Shown: positions 10,314 through 19,350, counted from the first letter of the stretch. The stretch is 64,000 nucleotides of DNA from Chryseobacterium sp. 39-10 (GCA_001898255.1 MKTK01000006.1:69345-133344), one strand, 5' to 3'. The notes: a model not told the origin generated them from the letters alone. Program-made: numbers and translations.

Positions 10314-11032
10314 TCTGCCGTTTTTTGTGAATCATCAAGTAAATGATTAAGCGATGCTAATTCTTCATCGGTAAGATTTCGCCACTTCCCCACCGGCACA
10401 TCCAGTTTAATGTTCATGATGCGGATTCGCTTCAGTTTCTTTACCTCATACCCCAAAAACTCGCACATCCGACGGATCTGACGGTTCAATCCCTGCGTAA
10501 GAACAATGCGGAAAGACAGGGCATCCAGTTGTTCCACTTCGCAGTTTTTTGTTACCGTTCCCAAAATCGGGACACCGCTCCTCATTTTCTGCAGAAATTT
10601 TGGCGTAATGGGCCGATCGACACGTACAATGTATTCTTTTTCGTGATTGTTGCGGGCACGAAGAATTTTGTTCACAATATCGCCATCAGAAGTGAGCAGA
10701 ATTAAGCCCTCACTCGGTTTATCCAGCCGGCCAATAGGGAAAATTCTTTTTGGGTGGTTTACAAAATCAACAATATTATTTTTTTCGCGCTGGGTATCGG
10801 TGGTACAAACGATTCCAATAGGTTTATTGAGGGCAATATAAACGGCTTGTTCTTCGGTTTTTCGGATCGAGCGTCCCTCTACCAAAATTTCATCCTCATC
10901 AGAAACTTTTGTTCCCAATTCGGGAATTTTGCCATTAATGCTGATTTTCCCCTGCTCCAGGAGTTTATCGGCTTCCCTGCGCGAGCAGAAACCAACTTCC
11001 GAAAGGTATTTATTGATGCGGGTTTTCTCCAT
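10310..11032 (-). CDS. rluF: 23S rRNA pseudouridine synthase, RluF-like
   Basis: 240 residues. The N-terminal ~50 form an S4 RNA-binding domain ([20 protein letters not shown]). The catalytic domain carries [14 protein letters not shown] with the nucleophilic Asp at the RLD motif, and [12 protein letters not shown] close to the C-terminus. Spacing and motifs fit the RluB/RluE/RluF/RsuA family, and the [20 protein letters not shown] signature best fits RluF (23S U2604). It is the last gene of the ftsX-DUF3098-uppP-truB operon, 16 bp after truB, so two pseudouridine synthases are produced together. No Rho-independent terminator is visible after it. Confidence 0.83.
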   Translation of the reverse strand: MEKTRINKYLSEVGFCSRREADKLLEQGKISINGKIPELGTKVSDEDEILVEGRSIRKTEEQAVYIALNKPIGIVCTTDTQREKNNIVDFVNHPKRIFPIGRLDKPSEGLILLTSDGDIVNKILRARNNHEKEYIVRVDRPITPKFLQKMRSGVPILGTVTKNCEVEQLDALSFRIVLTQGLNRQIRRMCEFLGYEVKKLKRIRIMNIKLDVPVGKWRNLTDEELASLNHLLDDSQKTAD

Positions 11033-11048
11033 TTTTAAAAAATACTAG

Positions 11049-11753
11049 TTACTCCGATTCAGTCCCAAACCGAAAATCATTTTCAAGCATTTGAGAAGAT
11101 GCATCTTCCACCCGGAAAGTACCTATCTTTGTACGCCTAAGATGGGTGAGATACGCGCCAACGCCCAATTCCTGACCTATATCGTGCGCTAAACTCCGGA
11201 TGTAAGTTCCTTTGGAACAAGCCACGGTAAAGCGAATATAAGGTAATTCAATTTCAATATTTTCGATCGCGTGAATGGTCGTTTTTCGGGATTTCATCTC
11301 CACTTCCTCGCCTTTTCTTGCCAGGTCATACGCTCTTTTACCATCAATCTTAATAGCCGAAAAAACTGGCGGCTTCTGCTCTATTTCACCCAGAAATTTC
11401 TCTAAAGCATGATAAACTTCCACCTCGGAAATATGGGAAAAATCCTGATGAAAAATTTCTGGTTTTTCGGTATCGTAACTTTCGGTTTGTACGCCGATTT
11501 TGATTTCGGTAAAGTATTCCTTGGGAGCATCCTGAATTTCCGGAATTTTCTTGGTGAATTTTCCGGTGCAAACGATTAATAAACCGGTGGCTTTAGGATC
11601 TAACGTTCCAGCATGGCCGATTTTAAATTTCTTGGGAAGCTGAAATTCTCTTTTCAGTTTGTATTTCAATTTATTAACTGCCTGAAAACTGGTCCACTCT
11701 AACGGTTTATCGAGTAAAATAACCTGTCCCTCGAGAAAATCTGCCTGCGTCAT
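11049..11753 (-). CDS. truB: tRNA pseudouridine(55) synthase
   Basis: 234 residues from ATG at 11753. An upstream GTG at 11786 would add 11 residues and overlap uppP, and family proteins normally begin only a few residues before LLDKPLEWTSFQ. The catalytic motif GHAGTLDPKATGLL (Asp nucleophile) is present, as are KPPVFSAIKIDGKRAYDLAR and CSKGTYIRSLAHDIG. The enzyme makes Psi55 in the T loop of tRNAs. The C-terminal PUA-like tail is short, as is common in Bacteroidota. It sits directly after uppP in a five-gene operon. Confidence 0.92.
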   Translation of the reverse strand: MTQADFLEGQVILLDKPLEWTSFQAVNKLKYKLKREFQLPKKFKIGHAGTLDPKATGLLIVCTGKFTKKIPEIQDAPKEYFTEIKIGVQTESYDTEKPEIFHQDFSHISEVEVYHALEKFLGEIEQKPPVFSAIKIDGKRAYDLARKGEEVEMKSRKTTIHAIENIEIELPYIRFTVACSKGTYIRSLAHDIGQELGVGAYLTHLRRTKIGTFRVEDASSQMLENDFRFGTESE

Positions 11754-11799
11754 AATGATGTTCTGAAATGATTTTGAAGTGGGCACTGACCAATGCGAA

Positions 11800-12612
11800 C
11801 TAGCTAAACTGCGTGAAATAAATCAGTAATGCAATTCCCACCACAATTCTGTACCAACCCCAAGGTTTGAAACCATATTTTGTCAAAACCCCAATGAAAA
11901 ACTTAATGGCAATAACTGCTACAACAAATGCCACTAAATTACCAACCAGAAAAAGCATCAAATTGTTGCCTTGCATCAGCATTTCGTACCCTTTCTGCTC
12001 AACGCCATTGTGGCTCCACTCTTTAAGGAAAATGGAGTAAACGGTAACCGCCAACATCGTGGGAACGGCAAGGAAAAACGAAAATTCTGCAGCTGCCTTT
12101 CTGGTAAGTTTCTGCTGCATTCCACCGATAATTGATGCAGCACTTCGGCTTGTTCCGGGCATCATGGCCAGGCATTGCCAGAATCCGATGATGATGGCAC
12201 TTTTATAAGAAATATCTTTTTCATCATTCACGGTATGTGCAGTGAAAATCTTATCAATAAAGAGTAAAATAACGCCGCCTATAATAAGAACAATCGCAAT
12301 GGGAACTGGATCTCCGAGAACAGCTTCAATTTTATCATCAAAAAGTTTTCCTAAAACCAATGCAGGAACAACCGCAACAGCCAACTTAAAGTAAAAGTTC
12401 AGATTCTTAAAATCGAAAAACTTCTTCCAATATAGAAAAACAACCGCCAAGATGGCTCCAAACTGAATGGAAACCTGAAACATTTTCACAAATTCGTCCT
12501 CCTGAATACCGAAGAGAGAACTGGTGAAAATCATGTGAGCAGTGGAAGAAACCGGTAAAAACTCGGTTAAACCTTCAATAATGGCAATAATAATTGCTTT
12601 AATTAAATCCAT
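11800..12612 (-). CDS. uppP: Undecaprenyl-diphosphatase (BacA family)
   Basis: 270 residues with 7-8 membrane helices. The two family motifs are visible: EGLTEFLPVSSTAHM near residue 14 and MPGTSRSAASIIGGM near residue 150. The enzyme dephosphorylates undecaprenyl pyrophosphate to recycle the carrier lipid for peptidoglycan and O-antigen, and it gives bacitracin resistance. It lies between DUF3098 and truB, an order typical of Flavobacteriales. The 40 bp upstream hold no terminator, so read-through from ftsX is expected. Confidence 0.94.
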   Translation of the reverse strand: MDLIKAIIIAIIEGLTEFLPVSSTAHMIFTSSLFGIQEDEFVKMFQVSIQFGAILAVVFLYWKKFFDFKNLNFYFKLAVAVVPALVLGKLFDDKIEAVLGDPVPIAIVLIIGGVILLFIDKIFTAHTVNDEKDISYKSAIIIGFWQCLAMMPGTSRSAASIIGGMQQKLTRKAAAEFSFFLAVPTMLAVTVYSIFLKEWSHNGVEQKGYEMLMQGNNLMLFLVGNLVAFVVAVIAIKFFIGVLTKYGFKPWGWYRIVVGIALLIYFTQFS

Positions 12613-12652
12613 TTAATACTGTAAAATTGAAAATATCAAAAAATGGTAATGG

Positions 12653-12955
12653 CTATTTATTTCTTTTAAGAATAGCATACACTTCGATTGCAAAACCTAC
12701 GATGACCAAAAAGGGGGCAATCCTGATGCGACGCACAGAAAAGATTCCTTCGTTCCAAAAATTAGCGTCGTACTTTCCATCTACTGTATTGGCATCCGGA
12801 CCCATCATCAGCAGAAATCCTACCACGATGAACGCTAAACCAAGCAGCATAAATTTATAGTTATCTTTCCCGAAATAGAACTTGTTTTCGACAGTAACCT
12901 GCTTTTCCGTTTTGCCAAAAGTATCGGCTGAGAAATTCTTATTTTTTTTACTCAT
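12653..12955 (-). CDS. DUF3098 small membrane protein
   Basis: 100 residues. After a ~30-residue polar N-terminus it has two membrane helices (about 32-52 and 77-95) joined by a short loop containing GPDANTVDGKYDANFW. This is the DUF3098 family, found in Bacteroidota almost always next to ftsX and uppP. It starts 3 bp after the ftsX stop, so translational coupling is likely. No biochemical role is known; the context suggests envelope or division work. Confidence 0.8.
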   Translation of the reverse strand: MSKKNKNFSADTFGKTEKQVTVENKFYFGKDNYKFMLLGLAFIVVGFLLMMGPDANTVDGKYDANFWNEGIFSVRRIRIAPFLVIVGFAIEVYAILKRNK

Positions 12956-12958
12956 CTG

Positions 12959-13858
12959 TTAAGAATAATATAAATCATCAACGTTCGTCCTGAGGAATCT
13001 CCAAGTAGCAAAAATAGTACTCACCACGGTAATGAAAATGCCAAGCAAAAAGATACCCACCACCAAGGTAATAAGCTCATTGCTGTCTTGCGCGAAAGGT
13101 GTTCCGATTTGCGTTATGAAATAATACCATGCTCCAAAAAGCACCGATAATCCTAATACAGCACCAATTAAACCCAAAATAATGGCTTCTTTTACGAAGG
13201 GTTTTAAAATAAATCTTCGTTTGGCACCTACCAACTGCATTGTTTTGATGATGAATCTTTTTGCAAAAATCTTAAGTCGGATCGAATTATTGATTAAAAC
13301 CACCGCAAGTATCAGAAACAAGACGGAAAATCCTAAAATCCATTTCAGAATATTACTCAGATTATTGTACACCTCCACCATCAAAGTACTGTTGTTTTTT
13401 ACATCAACAATTCCGGGTGTGGCCTTGATCTCCTTTATGGCTTCATCAATTTTTGCTGGATCCACATATTCGGGTTTCAGTGCAATTTCTACCGACGAAG
13501 GAAAAATATTGTCTTCAAAAAGTGCGCTCGATTGTATGCCCATGCTTTTCTTTGCTTCGGCAGCCGCCATTTCTCTGGTAATATAAGTAGCTCTTTTTAC
13601 CGGTGCAAGCTTTTGAATTTTATGAAAGGTTTCCGTCTCCATCTTCACAATTTTGGCGGAATCTTTGGCGTCGTAATTTTCATCAAAGTAGGCGTTTACA
13701 ACCAGTTGCTCTTTGATATAATCTGAATACTTTTGCGCATTGATGAGGATAAGTCCCATTAAACCAAGTAAAAACAAAACCAATGCAATACTGATAACTA
13801 CTGTGATGTTACTGGAACGAAGCCGTCTTTTATTAAAATCCTCTACTGTCTTTGCCAT
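12959..13858 (-). CDS. ftsX: Cell division protein FtsX
   Basis: 299 residues with the FtsX layout: a cytoplasmic N-terminus, first membrane helix (~20-42), a large extracytoplasmic loop (~45-165) and three further helices in the C-terminal FtsX/MacB core. FtsX works with the ATPase FtsE to activate peptidoglycan hydrolases at the septum. ftsE is not in this window; in Bacteroidota the two are often unlinked. It is the promoter-proximal gene of the operon through rluF and is divergent from ksgA. Confidence 0.9.
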   Translation of the reverse strand: MAKTVEDFNKRRLRSSNITVVISIALVLFLLGLMGLILINAQKYSDYIKEQLVVNAYFDENYDAKDSAKIVKMETETFHKIQKLAPVKRATYITREMAAAEAKKSMGIQSSALFEDNIFPSSVEIALKPEYVDPAKIDEAIKEIKATPGIVDVKNNSTLMVEVYNNLSNILKWILGFSVLFLILAVVLINNSIRLKIFAKRFIIKTMQLVGAKRRFILKPFVKEAIILGLIGAVLGLSVLFGAWYYFITQIGTPFAQDSNELITLVVGIFLLGIFITVVSTIFATWRFLRTNVDDLYYS

Positions 13859-14014
13859 TAACTAAAAAATTTCTGCTAAAATAGAAAAAAACTTCCGTAA
13901 TTTGCCGTGAAATAAAGAAATTCGGTGTTAAAAAAAACTTAAATCATACCTCGAAAATGGAGATATGGAAAGCGGCTTTACACCACAAAATTTGAGAATC
14001 CTGAAACCATCATC

Positions 14015-14782
14015 ATGAGCGTAAAAGCCAAAAAATATCTTGGACAACATTTCCTTACCGACGAAAATATCGCAAAAAAAATTGTAGATGGCTTAAGCTT
14101 TTCTAACTACAATAAAGTGCTTGAAGTAGGTCCCGGAATGGGCGTGCTAACGAAGTATTTGCTTGATGAAGATGCAGAAATTTTTGTAGCAGAAATCGAT
14201 AACGAATCAGTGGAATATCTGAAGAAACATTATTCAAAATTGAAGGAAAATCATTTTATCGGTGATTTTCTCAAGATCAACATCGATGGAATGTTTGATG
14301 AACAGGTTGCTGTAATAGGAAATTTCCCGTACAATATTTCGTCTCAAATTTTGTTTAAAATAATCGACTATTATCAGCAAATCCCCGAAATGGTGGGCAT
14401 GTTTCAAAAAGAAGTTGCTGAGCGTGCAGCGGCTGTTCCTCGGACGAAGGATTACGGAATTTTATCAGTTTTGGTGCAGGCACTGTATGACGTTAAATAC
14501 CTGTTTACGGTTCATGAGAACGTTTTTAATCCGCCACCAAAAGTAAAATCAGGCGTTATTCGGCTCACCCGAAACCCGAAAGAAGGTTTGGCTGGAAATG
14601 AAATTTTGTTTAAACAAATTGTAAAAGCCGGTTTTAATCAAAGAAGGAAAAAACTTTCGAATGCATTAAAGGTACTCAACATTCCGGAGTCGCTGAAACT
14701 TCATCCTTTTCTGAATCAGCGTGCCGAAGAGCTTTCCGTAGAAGATTTTATCTCGTTCACCCAAGAATGGAAAAACTCTTAA
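14015..14782 (+). CDS. rsmA: 16S rRNA (adenine(1518)-N6/adenine(1519)-N6)-dimethyltransferase
   Basis: 255 residues (KsgA). The SAM-binding motif VGPGMGVLTKYL and the catalytic NFPYNI motif are present, with the N-terminal KKYLGQHFLTDENIAKKIV family signature. It dimethylates A1518/A1519 in helix 45 of 16S rRNA late in small-subunit assembly; loss gives kasugamycin resistance. It ends 4 bp inside the convergent coiled-coil gene. The ATG at 14015 directly precedes the conserved N-terminus. Confidence 0.95.
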   Translation: MSVKAKKYLGQHFLTDENIAKKIVDGLSFSNYNKVLEVGPGMGVLTKYLLDEDAEIFVAEIDNESVEYLKKHYSKLKENHFIGDFLKINIDGMFDEQVAVIGNFPYNISSQILFKIIDYYQQIPEMVGMFQKEVAERAAAVPRTKDYGILSVLVQALYDVKYLFTVHENVFNPPPKVKSGVIRLTRNPKEGLAGNEILFKQIVKAGFNQRRKKLSNALKVLNIPESLKLHPFLNQRAEELSVEDFISFTQEWKNS

Positions 14783-15351
14783 TTCTTATCAATTTCAGAA
14801 TCAGGCGCTTCATGCTTTCTCATTTCTTCCAGTTGGTTTTGAAGTCCGATGATGATTTCTTTTAATGCCTTGATGTCGTTCTTATTTGAGGAAACATTGC
14901 TTTTCAACATCACATTTTTGGCGCGCTCATTGTGATCTTCTTCATCATCTTCGTCTTCGGCGATGTCTTCAATATCTTCCTGAATTTCGTCAATATCACC
15001 TGATATCTCGTCGATATCTTCGCTAATTTCTTCGATATCTTCCTGGATGTCTTCGATATCTTCCTGAATCTCCGTCACATCTTCTTTCAAATCCTCAATA
15101 TGTTCATGACTTCTATTCACCGACATCTGTATGAAAATCGCCAGATAAATTGCCTCTAGCGAAAGCACTGTGGTAAGCACCAAAAGCATCTTATCAAAAT
15201 TGACCCAACCGAAAAGTGGCAAAAGAAAGGCCGTAAGAAAGATCATTGAATGCAGAATTAATGACGGAATAGAGCCAATCCACCACATAATACCATCAGT
15301 CAATTTTTCCAAAAACTGAATGTTTCTTTCGTGCTGTTCTTTTCTGCCCAT
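14779..15351 (-). CDS. DUF1003-like membrane protein with acidic coiled-coil tail
   Basis: 190 residues. Two membrane helices (about 28-48 and 55-76) separated by a GWVNFDK turn and followed by QMSVNRSHE resemble the DUF1003 family. From ~85 to ~140 comes a run in which Glu/Asp alternate with Ile every three to four residues (EDIEDIQEDIEEISEDI type), ending in an all-acidic patch. This predicts a long negatively charged coiled coil on one side of the membrane. A second helical segment with Leu/Ile (~150-175) follows. Function unknown. The DUF1003 assignment is moderate because the acidic repeat is not a standard part of that domain. Confidence 0.75.
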   Translation of the reverse strand: MGRKEQHERNIQFLEKLTDGIMWWIGSIPSLILHSMIFLTAFLLPLFGWVNFDKMLLVLTTVLSLEAIYLAIFIQMSVNRSHEHIEDLKEDVTEIQEDIEDIQEDIEEISEDIDEISGDIDEIQEDIEDIAEDEDDEEDHNERAKNVMLKSNVSSNKNDIKALKEIIIGLQNQLEEMRKHEAPDSEIDKN

Positions 15352-15367
15352 AATGAGTGATTTTCCG

Positions 15368-15375
15368 CAAATTTA
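15368..15375 (-). promoter_or_regulatory. Putative -7 element for the coiled-coil membrane protein
   Basis: TAAATTTG on the minus strand, 16 bp before the start codon, fits the Bacteroidota TAnnTTTG consensus. No TTG at proper -33 spacing is visible. Confidence 0.35.
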
Positions 15376-15376
15376 C

Positions 15377-16153
15377 TCAAAAATCTTTGGAAACCCCGAT
15401 TCCGAACAACGCAAAATCATACAATGCGGGATCATCAGAATTAAACGTTCGAAGCACCGAATCCATCTCTGAAACGGCTTTCCAGTCGTTCTGTGTTCTC
15501 GTTAAAATCATCAGTTGGCGTGCAATATTGCCGGTATGAACATCCAGCGGTACCGATAGAAACTTTGGGCTCAGCCTGTCCCAAATCCCGAAGTCGACTC
15601 CTTTACGATCTCGGCGCACCATCCATCGCAGAAACATCATCAACCGTTTTGCCGACGAGTTTTTGTAGGTGGAACTCACGTGTTTCTGACTTCGATGAGG
15701 AGAATTCTCTAGAAAACTACTTCTAAATCTTTCTAATGAGTGATAGAAATTATCTTCATTTTCGCGCATTAGAAACAACTCTTCCATGCTTTCGTGCAGG
15801 GCATAAATTTTCTTGAGATGGAGAATAAATTCGCGAAAATCTTCACCAGTAAAGGTTCTGTGAATACTCCGATCCTGAAGCTGACAAAGTTCTTTTTCCG
15901 AAACATGCTGCACAAAATCGTACGGCGAATGCTCCATAAAGTCCATCATTTTCTTGGCGTCATTGATGATGGATTTCCTGTTTCCCCAGGAAATAGTTGC
16001 GGTCAAAAAACCTGCAATTTCAATATCCTGTTTACGCGAGAATAAATGGGGTATCTGAAGAGGATCATTTTCAATAAAATCAGGGCGATTATAAAAGTCG
16101 GCCTTTTCATCGAGAAATTCCTTTAAATCTAATCGTGTTGAAAGAGGTTTAAT
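15377..16153 (-). CDS. TIGR02757 family protein (DUF2400); start uncertain, possibly ATT
   Basis: The reading frame encodes a TIGR02757 protein, an uncharacterised Bacteroidota family distantly related to the helix-hairpin-helix DNA glycosylase fold. The core ISWGNRKSIINDA, MRRDRKGVDFGIW and PLDVHTGNIAR segments are clear. The first ATG/GTG/TTG in frame is TTG at 16006, which gives 209 residues and removes a strongly family-like stretch upstream (KEFLDEKADFYNRPDFIEND). That stretch stays open back to the rnz stop codon, which lies in the same frame, but contains no canonical start. ATT at 16153 would give 258 residues, close to the usual family length, and is my preferred start. A mutated or misread start is the alternative. 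The gene follows rnz by 69 bp on the same strand. Confidence 0.75.
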   Translation of the reverse strand: MKPLSTRLDLKEFLDEKADFYNRPDFIENDPLQIPHLFSRKQDIEIAGFLTATISWGNRKSIINDAKKMMDFMEHSPYDFVQHVSEKELCQLQDRSIHRTFTGEDFREFILHLKKIYALHESMEELFLMRENEDNFYHSLERFRSSFLENSPHRSQKHVSSTYKNSSAKRLMMFLRWMVRRDRKGVDFGIWDRLSPKFLSVPLDVHTGNIARQLMILTRTQNDWKAVSEMDSVLRTFNSDDPALYDFALFGIGVSKDF

Positions 16154-16222
16154 GACGTTGATTTTACTGTTTGAAAGAAAAAAATTACAATGACTCTGGT
16201 TTACGCAAATTGTAAAATCCGT

Positions 16223-17143
16223 TTAAAGATCAATTTTTACCGGCTCCAATGCCTTGGGCAGAAAGGTGTTGGCAAAAACTTCCCGTGCTTCTTCGGTGAA
16301 AACGCTTAAATCGCCGTACCGATTAGAAAAATGTCCCAGAATAAGTTTCCCGACGCGGGCTTTTTTTGCGATTCTTGCCGCTTCCAAAGCTGTGCTATGC
16401 CCCGTGTAATCAGCCATTTCCTTTAAATCATGTAAAAAAGTGGACTCATGATACAATAGATCAACACCTTCGATGAGCTGAAGAATTTTCTCGGAATAAC
16501 GCGTGTCGCTACAAAAAGCGTAAGAAACCGACTTGGAAGGCGCAGTTGTTAGCACTTCATTTTTTAAAATATATCCGTCACTGAGGACAAAATCCTTCCC
16601 GGATTTCAAATTCTGATAGTCGCACGTTTCAATTTCAGGATATTTTGAAATTTCTGCCATGTTCAGGTGACGTTCTTTCGGCTTTTCGCGAAAAAGATAA
16701 CCATTGCAATAAACACGGTGATTCAACGGTATGGTGAACACTTCCAGACGATTGTCTTCATAGATCTTGGCAGAAGTGTAACCTTCTAATTCATGATAAA
16801 CAACTTCGAAACCCCGTTGCGTTTCAGTAATTCTGAAAATAGTTTCCAGCATTTCCTTTATCCCTTTCGGTCCGTAGACGTGAAGGGCAGTTTCACGACC
16901 TAAAAGACGGAAACTGGCGATAAGCCCCGGTAATCCGAAACAATGGTCGCCATGAAGGTGCGAAATAAAAATATGGTTAATTTTAGAAAAACGAACTTTT
17001 GCTTTTCGGAGTTGCACTTGCGTTCCTTCGCCACAGTCAATTAAAAAACAGCGTTCATCAATCTCCAGAAACTGAGCTGTTGGCGAAGAGTTTACAGTGG
17101 GTATTGCTGAATTGAATCCGAGAATCGTTAAATAAGCACTCAA
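16223..17143 (-). CDS. rnz: Ribonuclease Z
   Basis: 306 residues from TTG at 17143, which places the start directly before the conserved SAYLTILGFNSAIP. An in-frame TTG at 17179 would add 12 residues, but it lies inside the TACATTTG promoter element and is unlikely. The metallo-beta-lactamase signature SHLHGDHCFGLPG (HxHxDH) is present, with further metal ligands in CSDTRYS, YHEST and TGHST, and a final His in LGHFSNRY. RNase Z trims the 3' end of tRNA precursors. No ATG start exists in this frame upstream of the conserved core. Confidence 0.9.
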   Translation of the reverse strand: MSAYLTILGFNSAIPTVNSSPTAQFLEIDERCFLIDCGEGTQVQLRKAKVRFSKINHIFISHLHGDHCFGLPGLIASFRLLGRETALHVYGPKGIKEMLETIFRITETQRGFEVVYHELEGYTSAKIYEDNRLEVFTIPLNHRVYCNGYLFREKPKERHLNMAEISKYPEIETCDYQNLKSGKDFVLSDGYILKNEVLTTAPSKSVSYAFCSDTRYSEKILQLIEGVDLLYHESTFLHDLKEMADYTGHSTALEAARIAKKARVGKLILGHFSNRYGDLSVFTEEAREVFANTFLPKALEPVKIDL

Positions 17144-17176
17144 AGTCTGTGGGTTGCAGTTTGATTGATAAAGGGG

Positions 17177-17184
17177 CAAATGTA
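17177..17184 (-). promoter_or_regulatory. Putative -7 element of rnz
   Basis: TACATTTG on the minus strand, matching TAnnTTTG, about 33 bp before the preferred TTG start. A TTTG lies 15 bp further upstream. Its overlap with the alternative start at 17179 argues for the shorter protein. Confidence 0.45.
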
Positions 17185-17209
17185 CATAATAAATCGAAAC
17201 AAATGACGA

Positions 17210-18622
17210 TTATGCTTGGGTTTTCTTTCTGTTAATGAGCCAGTAAACCGGCAAACCAAGCAAAATCAGAATGAATCCCGGCCATGTGTATTGTGGTTTA
17301 AACCAAATCAGAAGCACACAAAACGCCGTACCAATCAAGAGATACAAAATGGGGGTCACTGGATAAAGCCATGTTTTATAAGGTCTTTCTAAATCTGGTT
17401 TTTTAATTCTTAAATAAATCACCCCGAAAACCGTGATCATATAAAATAGAACGATGACAAATGAAATCATATCGAGCAAATCACCATACTGACCGCTCAT
17501 TGCGAGTACCGAAGCCCAAACTCCCTGCATCCATAAAGATTTTTCGGGAACCTCATACCGGTTATTTTCGATGGCTGACTTAAAAAATAATCCATCCTTC
17601 GCCATCGACTGGTACACTCTTGCACCCGCCAAAACCAAACCATTGATGCAACCAAAGGTGGAAATCATCACCAGAACTGCCATGATCACCGTTCCTATTT
17701 CACCAAAAATTACTTCAGAAGCGGCAACAGCAGGTCGGTTATTCTCGGCAAATGCAATTCCGTCCCTATCCAGTGCATTCAGGTACACAAAATTAACCAG
17801 CAGGTAAAGCGTCATCACAATTGTGGTTCCCAATACCATCGACTTTACTACATTTTTTCGTGGATTCTCAATCTCGCCCGCCATGAAGGTCACGTTTTCC
17901 CATGCTACAGAACTGAAAATGGAACCTACCAAAGCCGCGGCGATTCCTCCTAAGAGTGTAACGCTGCCAATTGATTTCCATGTTGCAGGAACGAGATTAT
18001 TCCCCACCTCTTCGCCAAAATTCTGAAATGCGTCCCAGCCAAAACTCATATTTGCTGCCCAGTGAGAATTCTTAATCAGCAAAAAACCAAAAACAATAAT
18101 TCCCAAAAGCGCAAGTATTTTAGAAGACGTAAAGATATCCTGAAGTATTTTTCCGTTTTTCAATCCTTTGGTATTCACGAAGGTGAGAAAAAAAATGACG
18201 ACAATGGCCAGTATCTGAATCCAGGTAATTTTGAATGTTCCGCTTTGGAAAATAGGTGCCGAATTGTTGAGAGCCGGAATAAGATAGGCGGTAAATTTTC
18301 CGAAAGCCATCGCCACTGCAGCAATGGTTCCGGTTTGAATGACGGTGAACAAACCCCATCCATAAAGAAAACCAGGCATTTTGCCAAAAATTTCATTAAT
18401 GTAGGTATACTGCCCTCCTGCCTTTGGAAACATGGATGAAAGTTCGCCATAAGAAATTGCGGCAGCAATGGTCATTACACCGGTAATAATCCATACCACA
18501 ATCAGCCAGTAACCTGAACCCAAATTTCTCATCATATCGGAACTTACAATAAAAATTCCGCTACCAATCATGGATCCCATTACGAGCATCGTGGCATCCC
18601 AAAGTTTTAGTTTTTTCTGCAT
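17210..18622 (-). CDS. APC-family amino acid permease
   Basis: 470 residues with 12 predicted membrane helices. The amino-terminal GSMIGSGIFIVSSDM motif is the substrate-backbone binding turn of APC transporters (helix 1), and FSSVAWENVTFMAGEIENPRKNVVKS in the middle is the helix 6 region and following loop. Closest in style to the LAT/YfnA-type permeases that carry neutral amino acids. Exact substrate cannot be told. It is a single gene, separated from the DUF4920 gene by a 200-bp divergent intergenic region. Confidence 0.87.
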   Translation of the reverse strand: MQKKLKLWDATMLVMGSMIGSGIFIVSSDMMRNLGSGYWLIVVWIITGVMTIAAAISYGELSSMFPKAGGQYTYINEIFGKMPGFLYGWGLFTVIQTGTIAAVAMAFGKFTAYLIPALNNSAPIFQSGTFKITWIQILAIVVIFFLTFVNTKGLKNGKILQDIFTSSKILALLGIIVFGFLLIKNSHWAANMSFGWDAFQNFGEEVGNNLVPATWKSIGSVTLLGGIAAALVGSIFSSVAWENVTFMAGEIENPRKNVVKSMVLGTTIVMTLYLLVNFVYLNALDRDGIAFAENNRPAVAASEVIFGEIGTVIMAVLVMISTFGCINGLVLAGARVYQSMAKDGLFFKSAIENNRYEVPEKSLWMQGVWASVLAMSGQYGDLLDMISFVIVLFYMITVFGVIYLRIKKPDLERPYKTWLYPVTPILYLLIGTAFCVLLIWFKPQYTWPGFILILLGLPVYWLINRKKTQA

Positions 18623-18781
18623 ACAATTATTTTATAGTGGCTAAATTTCATATAACATTGAAATCTTTCTGCCTCACCCCCTTCTTTCCAAGTAAAAAGT
18701 GGATAAATATAGATATTTTTTAAATATTCTATTAAAAATTGAGGTATTTTTAAGCATAAAATTTGAAATTAATTTCGACAT

Positions 18782-18810
18782 TTGTTATTAATTGAAAATG
18801 AGTATTTTTG
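18782..18810 (+). promoter_or_regulatory. Promoter of the DUF4920 gene
   Basis: TTG at 18782-18784 and TATTTTTG at 18803-18810 are spaced by 18 bp, matching the Bacteroidota -33/-7 consensus. The ATG at 18825 is 14 bp after the -7 element, so the 5' leader is very short. Confidence 0.55.
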
Positions 18811-18824
18811 TAAAAATTAAAAAA

Positions 18825-19328
18825 ATGAAAAAATTAGCACTGATATTAACAATGGTGTTTTCCACAATGGCCTTCTCGCAAGAAACTGCAAAAAAAGTGG
18901 CACCTCCTGAAGGAAAAGCATTGGTAGGCGATTTCTATGGCGCCGCCGTATCTACAGATGCAGAGAAAAAGGCAATGACAACCGGCCAACTTGAGAAAAA
19001 GTTGAAAAAAGAAAAAAAGGCACAAAACATAACTGTTAAAGGAAAGGTTACTGATGTTTGTGAAAAAAAGGGTTGCTGGGTGACCATTGAATCCGAAAAC
19101 AATGAAAAGTTCTTTGTGAAAATGAAAGATTACGGCTTCTTTGTACCTACCGCACTTAAGGGAAAAAATATTGTGATGGAAGGCAATGCAGAAACAAAAG
19201 TAATTACCGTAGATGAGCAAAAACACTACGCTGAAGATGCCAAAAAATCAAAACAGGAAATTGATGCGATTACTCAGCCCAAAGAGGAAGTTCGCTTTGT
19301 AGCAAACGGAATTAAGGTGGTGCAATAA
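18825..19328 (+). CDS. Secreted DUF4920-domain protein
   Basis: 167 residues from the ATG at 18825; the in-frame ATG/TTG codons upstream overlap the promoter. A Sec signal peptide (MKKLALILTMVFSTMAFSQ) is followed by a Lys/Glu-rich linker and an OB-like domain (~55-165) with VKGKVTDVCEKKGCWVTI, whose two cysteines suggest metal or disulfide use, then FVKMKDYGFFVPTALKGK. This is the DUF4920 family of Bacteroidota, of unknown function and probably periplasmic. Codon use matches its neighbours. Confidence 0.82.
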   Translation: MKKLALILTMVFSTMAFSQETAKKVAPPEGKALVGDFYGAAVSTDAEKKAMTTGQLEKKLKKEKKAQNITVKGKVTDVCEKKGCWVTIESENNEKFFVKMKDYGFFVPTALKGKNIVMEGNAETKVITVDEQKHYAEDAKKSKQEIDAITQPKEEVRFVANGIKVVQ

Positions 19329-19350
19329 TCCTTACTATAACAAATAAAAG

